The notes under the pieces are model-generated. The model was not told the DNA's origin, did no database searches, and saw only the letters and a list, made by a program, of their open reading frames with translations. From Pisaster brevispinus (lineage: Eukaryota > Echinodermata > Asteroidea > Forcipulatida > Asteriidae), in NCBI GenBank assembly GCA_023634235.1, contig JAMKCF010000001.1:11852258-11916257 (forward strand): 64,000 bases of DNA. The letters run 5' to 3'. This document shows, piece after piece, positions 58,046 to 64,000 of this stretch. Both the position numbers and the translations under genes were made by a program. Positions within the stretch are counted from its first letter, which is position 1; each line of letters starts with the position of its first letter.

Positions 58046-58960
58046 TGTAAAAATGGCCTGCACACCATGCACTTGTAGGACAGCAGATATTTGTCCCAAA
58101 ATCATGAGCACTTGAGGCACTTATTTCATGCACATCATGTGTCAGTTGTGTTGACTAGCACATAATGACTAGCACCACTTTTGTCCCAGAATCATGAACA
58201 CTTGAGGTGCTCCTATTGCCTCATGTGGTACAGGTATTGATTTGGGCCCACCTCAGGTGATACTAAAATTTTGGACTAGCACATAATGACTAGCACCACT
58301 TTTGTCCCAGAATCATGAACACTTGAGGTGCTCCTATTGCCACATGTGGCGTGTCGTGGCCGAGCGGATAAGATCACTGGACTCAAGCTCTGGTGTTTTT
58401 GATCAGCAGAGTGTGGGTTCGATTCCCGGTCGTGACACTTGTGTCCTTAAGCAAGACACTTAACCATGATTGCTTCGTCCTTCGGATGGGACGTAAAGCC
58501 GTTGGTCCAGTGTGTTGTGTAACGCACGTAAAGGAACCCAGTGCACTTATCAAAAAGAGAAGGGGTCTGCCCAGGTGTTCCTGGTTTGATTGGCAGCATA
58601 TTGCGCCACAGCACCTTGTAAACCATTACATGGTGCTATGTAAAGGAGTAGGTCTCATACTTCAAACGTAGCCCCCAAATACCTTGCAGGAAAATACTTA
58701 ATGTTGAAGCGCCTTGAGCGTCACTGAGTGACGGATATGAGCGCTATATAAAAAGCCATTATTATTATTATTATTATTATGTGGTACAGGTATTGATTTA
58801 AGCCTACCTCAGGTGATGGTGGAATTTTGGACTAGCACCTGCTGACTAGCACATATAGCAACACCTTTGCCCCGGGATCATGAACACTTGAGGTGCTAGT
58901 TTCACATCTTGTAGGAGAACGAATGAACACATTGAGGTGATGTGTCCTTAGTGCATTAGT
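58046..58960 (+). repeat. 121-bp tandem array interrupted by a SINE
   Basis: TTGTCCCAGAATCATGAACA occurs at 58181 and 58302 (period 121), with diverged copies near 58091 and 58867. Each unit includes GACTAGCAC, CTTGAGGTGCT and, in the central copies, CATGTGGTACAGGTATTGAT. It starts where the LINE homology ends. Confidence 0.8.
58350..58778 (+). mobile_element. tRNA-Leu-like SINE with ATT tail
   Basis: The head 58351-58438 looks like a tRNA: pairing ends GTGTCGT and GTGACAC, box A TGGCCGAGCGG (58357-58367), an anticodon-like CAA in GACTCAAGCTCTGG, and box B GGTTCGATTCC (58416-58426). These boxes form an internal RNA polymerase III promoter. A conserved-looking body follows (CTTCGGATGGGACGTAAAGC), then AGCGCTATATAAAAAGCC and (ATT)n. 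ATGTGG on both sides (58344-58349, 58779-58784) is the target duplication, confirmed by the undisturbed neighbour unit of the array. It is copied in trans by a LINE. Confidence 0.9.
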
Positions 58961-58989
58961 TTAAAACTACTGCCATATCATGTGCTTTA

Positions 58990-59825
58990 GATGCTAGCAC
59001 TGGATGGTGTCAGACAAGTTTTCAGATGCATTAAACAAAAAAATTTAAAACTGACAATTTCAAAATGAAATGTCAACCCTGAATATGATTTATTAGAAGA
59101 AAAATAAATTGTATACTTTACAATGAAATCTGGTAAATCACTTATTAATTAACAAACAACGTTCCAATACAGGACACCATGTGCATGTCATAATTATACT
59201 GAAAACTTTAACAACACAACTTGAAATTCAAAGTAAAAAGTTACAATTGTTCTTGATTAAATTACGACTTTTAAAAAAGACACGTTATCAAAATTTGCAA
59301 ATGATCACTTTTTCTAATGTCATGAAACATTCTAAAAACATTTGAATGCTCATAAAACACATTAAACAGTAACGTTTAGGGGGAAAGGCAAATGTTTGAT
59401 GGTTCCAAACGTGGCTCATTAGAAACACACCTTAAATTCAGTTTGATTGTAGACTGTCCATCTGTGTTAGAATGTAATTTTTTCACTAATATGCCCATTT
59501 TTATTTAAAAAGGAATTGTTGAAAATGTTGTGTGAATACAAATTGGCAACAAAATCAAAAGATTAAATCCTTTCAGTATAAAGTGATGAGGATTTTGTTT
59601 TATCTTTAGCTTTCTAAATCAACATCTGTCCTAGAAACATTTACCAAAAATTACCAAAAAATCTTTGAACCATTAACATTGTGCTTTCAGAAATCTGTCA
59701 ATAAGTTGGTTCTTGTCTGCTCTAATGATTAATCATCATTGAATGAATGGTTTGGGTTATGTGCTGAAAAAATGGCACGTTGTTCCAACGTTTTCTATAA
59801 AGTTAACCCTCCTATATACTGTTGG
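58990..59825. other. no gene recognised
   Basis: AT-rich DNA without motif, repeat or splice-bounded block that I could support. Confidence 0.45.
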
Positions 59826-60130
59826 GTGTAGGGGTGAGAGAGGAGTTTGTTTTTTGTGGGGAGGGGGGTGTATGAGAGCATGGGGGTGTATGAGAACATG
59901 GGGGTGGGGTGGGGAAGAGGATGGGTGGCGAAGGGTGTTGGGTGGCGAAGGGTGTTGGGGTGCAAGATTAACTTTGTTTTTCTCCAAACCAGGACACCTG
60001 GGGTGATGATAGCGAATGGGTGGGGTTGGGGTGTCGAATTGACTTTTTTTTTACCAAACCAGAAAACCAGAGTGGGGTGCGGTGTAAGATGGGGGTCCGG
60101 TGGGGGGGGGGGGGTGTAGGATTGCTCTTT
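59826..60130 (+). repeat. G-rich minisatellite with GGGG runs
   Basis: Direct repeats GGGGGTGTATGAGA (twice, 59866-59895), GGGTGGCGAAGGGTGTTG (twice, 59923-59957) and a unit of about 65-75 bases with CCAAACCAG plus GGGGTG near 59955, 60025 and 60100. Multiple GGGG runs on the plus strand could form G-quadruplexes. Confidence 0.75.
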
Positions 60131-60628
60131 TTCTTTTTAAAGGTTTTTGGCATGTCAAACAACTACACACATTTAGTCTACCTTTCAAAACCCTCCAACC
60201 TAGAAAAATTGAAGGGGTCAATCAACTTCATAACATATTGTACTGTATTCAAAGGAGGGTTAAATTAAAATACCTATTGCATATTCCTCAGTTTCGAGGT
60301 TCGGTGAACATTAAGTATTGGCAATTAAGATAATTGTACAGAAAGAGTACAGCCTATACAGCTATACATTGGGAGACTTTATTGAAGCAAGGTTTGCGGT
60401 AGCACCAAGTGAAAATATTAGCAAAGCACATCAACGTATCATACAGATATAACTCCCCTACTGTCGATGTGTCAAGAATATATACGCACCAACAGTTCTT
60501 GGCAAGATTATGAAAAATGTTTTTTTGTCATTAATTCGTTTTTGTAACGAAGACCTACTGTAGGTGACTACACATGCAGCATTCGGGAAAGTTAGTTCAA
60601 CAAATGTTCTTGTTCGAACTTGCTCCTG

Positions 60629-61853
60629 GGGCCGATTTCACTAAAGTCACCATTTGCGATCATCGCTATCACGCTTGCGATGAGATCGCAAACCCCAAAT
60701 CCATCGCACTTGCGACGTCGCTGATTTTGCGTTTCACTAAAGTCATCGCAGTTGCGATGACATGACAAGGAAAATAAACGTTTTGTATGAGGCTAAAAGT
60801 AGTGACCTTTGACACAAACCTCAAGAAAACCGTCGGTCTTTGCATGTGGGCGTCGTACATGTCAAAATGTTGTTGCATGCTGCGGTTCGATTAAAAACTA
60901 ACGGCATATAAATGTAAACGTTGTCATGCTGGTGCATCAAAAGTAACAACAAGAGGACCATATTAATGCTTAGATTCTATGGCATTCACTTAAAAAAAGG
61001 TGTACATGAAATCAAATTCAACATGTTTCATTTGTAGGCCTATAGGCCCCCCCCCCTACCCCCTAGTAGGCCTATACTTACTTTTATAAAATCTTGTAAA
61101 TAGTTGTAACGTTGAGGTTGATGAACATTGACAAAATGAGAATGACGGTTTTGGTTTTTGGTAATTAATGTCTGACACCCTTTATATAAGCTTCAGCACA
61201 TATACGAGCGTCTAAAGGGGAATTCTTTTTTTCCCCCGAAGGCATAATCACTATTAGGCGTAATTGGTAAAAAGAATTCGTTTCTAGATGCCCGAAACTT
61301 TCGTCAAAGTGTTGTCATCGAAAATGTGTACATGGTATAAAATCGGAAAGGAACAATTGTGGATGCTATGAGGCCTACATTAACTTTAGGCCAAATTGCT
61401 GGTTAAAATAACTGAACCCAATAGATGACGATCTCCTTTTTTTTTTACCGATTTTAAGCTCTTTCGGCAACAACCACGTTCAAGCTGAAAAGTGTCATCG
61501 GCCAACTGCTTTGTGTGTATCCCGAGTCTCCCAGTAAAAGACCACGAAGAGTAAACGTAACGCCATTTTACCTTTTAATTCACGAACTATAATAGTCGAG
61601 ACGTACACCGCTAATAAAATCTAAGCACAAAATGGCGCAATCTATCATAATTTGCGATGAACTTACACTTTGCGGCCACTAACGAATCATCGCAAGATTG
61701 TCATCGCTTATAGTTGTTTTGCGATGAGTAAGTTTGTCGCAAAGTTTTAGTAAAACCGTTCTCCAAAATCCATCGCTAAGTTGCGATGGATTTGGGATTT
61801 AGCGATCGATTCCGGCGTTTGCGATGATCAAAACGCGTTAGTGAAATCGGCCC
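60629..61853. mobile_element. non-autonomous Harbinger-like element, 1.2 kb
   Basis: Ends GGGCCGATTTCACTAA and TTAGTGAAATCGGCCC, flanked by CTG on both sides (60626-60628, 61854-61856), the CWG duplication of PIF-Harbinger. The first 16 bases match 14 of 16 in the autonomous element at 12576. Sub-terminal parts are full of TTGCGATG/CATCGCAA motifs in both orientations. No transposase is encoded. Confidence 0.88.
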
Positions 61854-61978
61854 CTGGTCGAAACTTTGAGTGACACACTCAAGAAATGTTCACAAGGCAC
61901 TACCCCAAACCTTACTTCTACTTAATCACCATGCATAGCTTTGTCTCACCAAACCCCTTAATCCACACTGTTAGCCAC

Positions 61979-63606
61979 TCAAGGCACACAAGGTTTGGCA
62001 CACAAGATTTTGATGGACTTGGGGATGTCCTTTACTACCCTGCCCATCAGGTAGTGCTGAATGAACTTCAGCATCATCGAGTATCCTGGAGGATACTCAA
62101 AATCCAGGATGTAGTAGGCCCTGTTTCAACACACCTTCCCCCTGCATCTTTACAAGGGTGCGTCCAAAGCCCACGACATGAGAAGATGTAACAAGGTTAT
62201 CATCAGTTGTAATGACGAGGCTAGGTGATATCTGGCCAGTTACTTTCGAGTCCATGGAGTCCGAGTTAAGCTGTAGGATGAGAAAATAAAAATAAAAATG
62301 CTGTTTGATTCAAAAATTGAGCATTGGCTTTCTGTTTGTTAGTCTGTTTGTTTGTTTTTGGAGATGGCACTTGAGATGGCAGAGGGGAGGTTGGACACTA
62401 TGTTCGTTCAAGTATGATTTAACTCGTAACTGCTGAAGCACAAGGTCGAGGTACACAAGCCCAACCTGCTACTCCAACATGTCATTAATGTTACCAATAC
62501 CTTCAAGACCTTGATGAGCTCTGTTTTTTTGTTGCGTCGATTCAGCCTCACTTCTGTCTCCTTAAGGACTTGAACACGGTCAAAGTCAGTCTAAAAAATA
62601 AAATGGAAATTTGTTCAAAGGAAAACATTTTATTTTTATGATTCCTGCGAATGTTCAGATTAAAATCTAGAGGTTCCTGATGCCTATCTGATCCGCTGAT
62701 TTACTCCTTATAGTTTTGACAACAATATGTGTGTTATACTCCATATTACCTTTGCATACAATTACACCATCTCCATCTCAAAAACTGTAAGCTATTTCCA
62801 CAGGACAGGACTCGGTCACCAAAATGACTCAACTTGGCTCAAGTCTAAAAAATCTGTGACTGCTTGTTATGCAATTTCTTGAAGTCAGAGCTATGCATCA
62901 GAGAGAAAACTAGTTTGATCCAATTCAAAACATAATGATTGTATCAGTAATAAGCCTATAAACCTACACATAACAATGATTGTTTTCATTAGTCTAATTA
63001 TATTCTGCATTTTTAGCTGTTGGATCCAATAATTCCAAAGTGTTTGAGTATATTTGTTTAAAAAAATTAAAAATCCGACTTTAAAAAGATCCCTGGCCAG
63101 TGAGCTTTTAAAAATCGATTTGTCCAATATATTAAGTTGTTTCTTTTAAAAAATACAACACACTATAGATGGAATAATTTCATATGATATTTTGTACCAT
63201 TACTACATTACTATCTTTGCCACGAGTCTGTCTTTGGATTGAAATTCAATCAGTTCGCTTTTGGATAATTGAACATTTTATCGACATTTAAAGGGATTTG
63301 TGGGCTGGGGGTGTGACAGCCTCCATAACCCTGGCTCTTTCAGGGTCAAGGGGGTAGAAGAGAGCTATTGACAAAAGCATTTAATGGTATGGAGAAAGGT
63401 GGAGAGGCCACATTCTCATTATATATATATACTTACGCATGTGTCATTTTGACGGCATGGGAAGTCTTTCCAGAGCTTTTCTACTAGTTCTGATGTGTCA
63501 ATGTTGTCTGGGGCCAGTATTAGCTTCCTCCTACGTGGGATTGTCTGCTGCATTAGGTTGTCCAAGTGGGCCATCATTGTGGGTGTCATGTCTGTCTTAT
63601 GAGTGC
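61979..63606 (-). CDS. candidate three-exon gene of unknown function
   Basis: Minus-strand exons 63606-63437, 62590-62501 and 62270 to 62097 or 61979, each with good acceptor (TTTACAG, TTTTTTAG, CATCCTACAG) and donor (GTAAGT, GTATTG) sites. Exon 1 ends and exon 2 starts in phase 0: CRQNDTC joined to TDFDRVQVLKETEVRLN. Exon 1 reads MTPTMMAHLDNLMQQTIPRR and SELVEKLWKDFPC; exon 3 reads LNSDSMDSKVTGQISPSLVI, GFGRTLVKMQGEGVLKQGLL. In exon 3 the first frame stops at 62097-62099, but the next frame stays open as EYPPGYSMMLKFIQHYLMGR to a stop at 61979-61981, suggesting a one-base indel. I do not recognise the family. It may continue upstream of 63606 or beyond the window. Confidence 0.4.
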
Positions 63607-63609
63607 CTG

Positions 63610-64000
63610 TAAACACTTTCTAAAAGTTCAAAAAAATTGTGTGCAATGGTGTGATTCTTGCATCAGGAACATTTTATTATTAAATTTTTCCAATTACACA
63701 GACGTTGTTACAAGCACTGTGTACTCGGTGCTTTTTGAGTTCTGCAGAAAAAATCCACAGCAACTCGGGTGAGACACGAACCCACAATCTTCCACATTCT
63801 ACAGCAGATGTCCTATTATTCTAGTGCTCTTAGCCCTGTACTGGTAAGACCTGTTTAGTTCTTAAATTTGAGCCCTTTGTCCTCTTCCAAAATATTAAGT
63901 TTCAGATCGAGTGTTGTAGCATTACAAAAATCAATGGACTCCCCCCCCCCCTAAAAAAAAGAGAAAATAATAAAATAAATAAATAATAACAATACATTTC
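63610..64000. other. no gene recognised; A-rich right edge
   Basis: Ends in a poly-C tract near 63943 and an A-rich (AAAT)n-like stretch that could be a retroelement tail cut by the window. Confidence 0.35.

Noticed and set aside
58351..58438. Functional tRNA-Leu(CAA) gene
   Set aside because: The head is followed by a SINE body, an ATT tail and a target duplication, and its stems have mismatches. It is the promoter part of a SINE.

Overview
This is eukaryotic, animal-type DNA, AT-rich and almost entirely made of transposable elements in several layers of nesting. Introns with GT..AG borders, tRNA-derived SINE sequence, PIF-Harbinger, piggyBac, hAT, Penelope-like and several LINE lineages, and many MITEs point to a marine invertebrate. 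My best guess is an echinoderm, perhaps a sea star, because the TTAA-flanked GCACTGGACAC MITE and the GGGCCCAATTTCAT MITE look like abundant echinoderm repeats from memory. No conserved single-copy host gene was recognised, so the species stays open.

Layout. 1-775: end of a LINE reverse transcriptase (minus). 2207-6890: a 4.7-kb DNA transposon with 31-bp terminal inverted repeats, a 4-bp ATAT target duplication and a decayed four-exon gene carrying a DNC-GQNKN motif. 7.9-12.0 kb: MITEs and a large foldback element. 12394-26089: a C2H2 zinc-finger, transposase-like ORF split by an 11.3-kb PIF-Harbinger element (12576-23875) that has CAG target duplications, a DDE transposase gene (plus) and a Myb/SANT-like gene (minus). 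A LINE (about 18.7-22.0 kb) sits inside an intron of the Myb-like gene. 27.2-33.4 kb: a SAMD3-like multi-exon gene remnant with a Rex1-like LINE in one intron. 35462-38670: a foldback element with a piggyBac inserted at TTAA in one arm. 39.3-42.7 kb: a Penelope-like element with RT, GIY-YIG and hammerhead-like terminal motifs. 44.6-46.7 kb: PHD finger plus cysteine-protease-like ORFs. 47.4-51.7 kb: a second, minus-strand Penelope-like element broken by a 955-bp tandem duplication of a hAT-type exon. 51.9-53.7 kb: an unrecognised five-exon gene with strikingly G-poor introns. 55.4 kb: MITE. 57.0-58.0 kb: LINE. 58.0-59.0 kb: tandem array with a tRNA-Leu-like SINE inside. 60.6-61.9 kb: non-autonomous Harbinger-like element. 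62.0-63.6 kb: a candidate minus-strand three-exon gene.

The most informative result is that several insertions can be undone exactly by eye. Removing the Harbinger element and one CAG restores the zinc-finger reading frame. Removing piggyBac and one TTAA restores the inverted symmetry of the foldback. The 4.7-kb element and the SINE each sit in tandem repeats whose neighbouring units show the empty site. Nearly all the coding regions are broken by frameshifts or stops, so the window is best read as a graveyard that keeps a clear insertion history.
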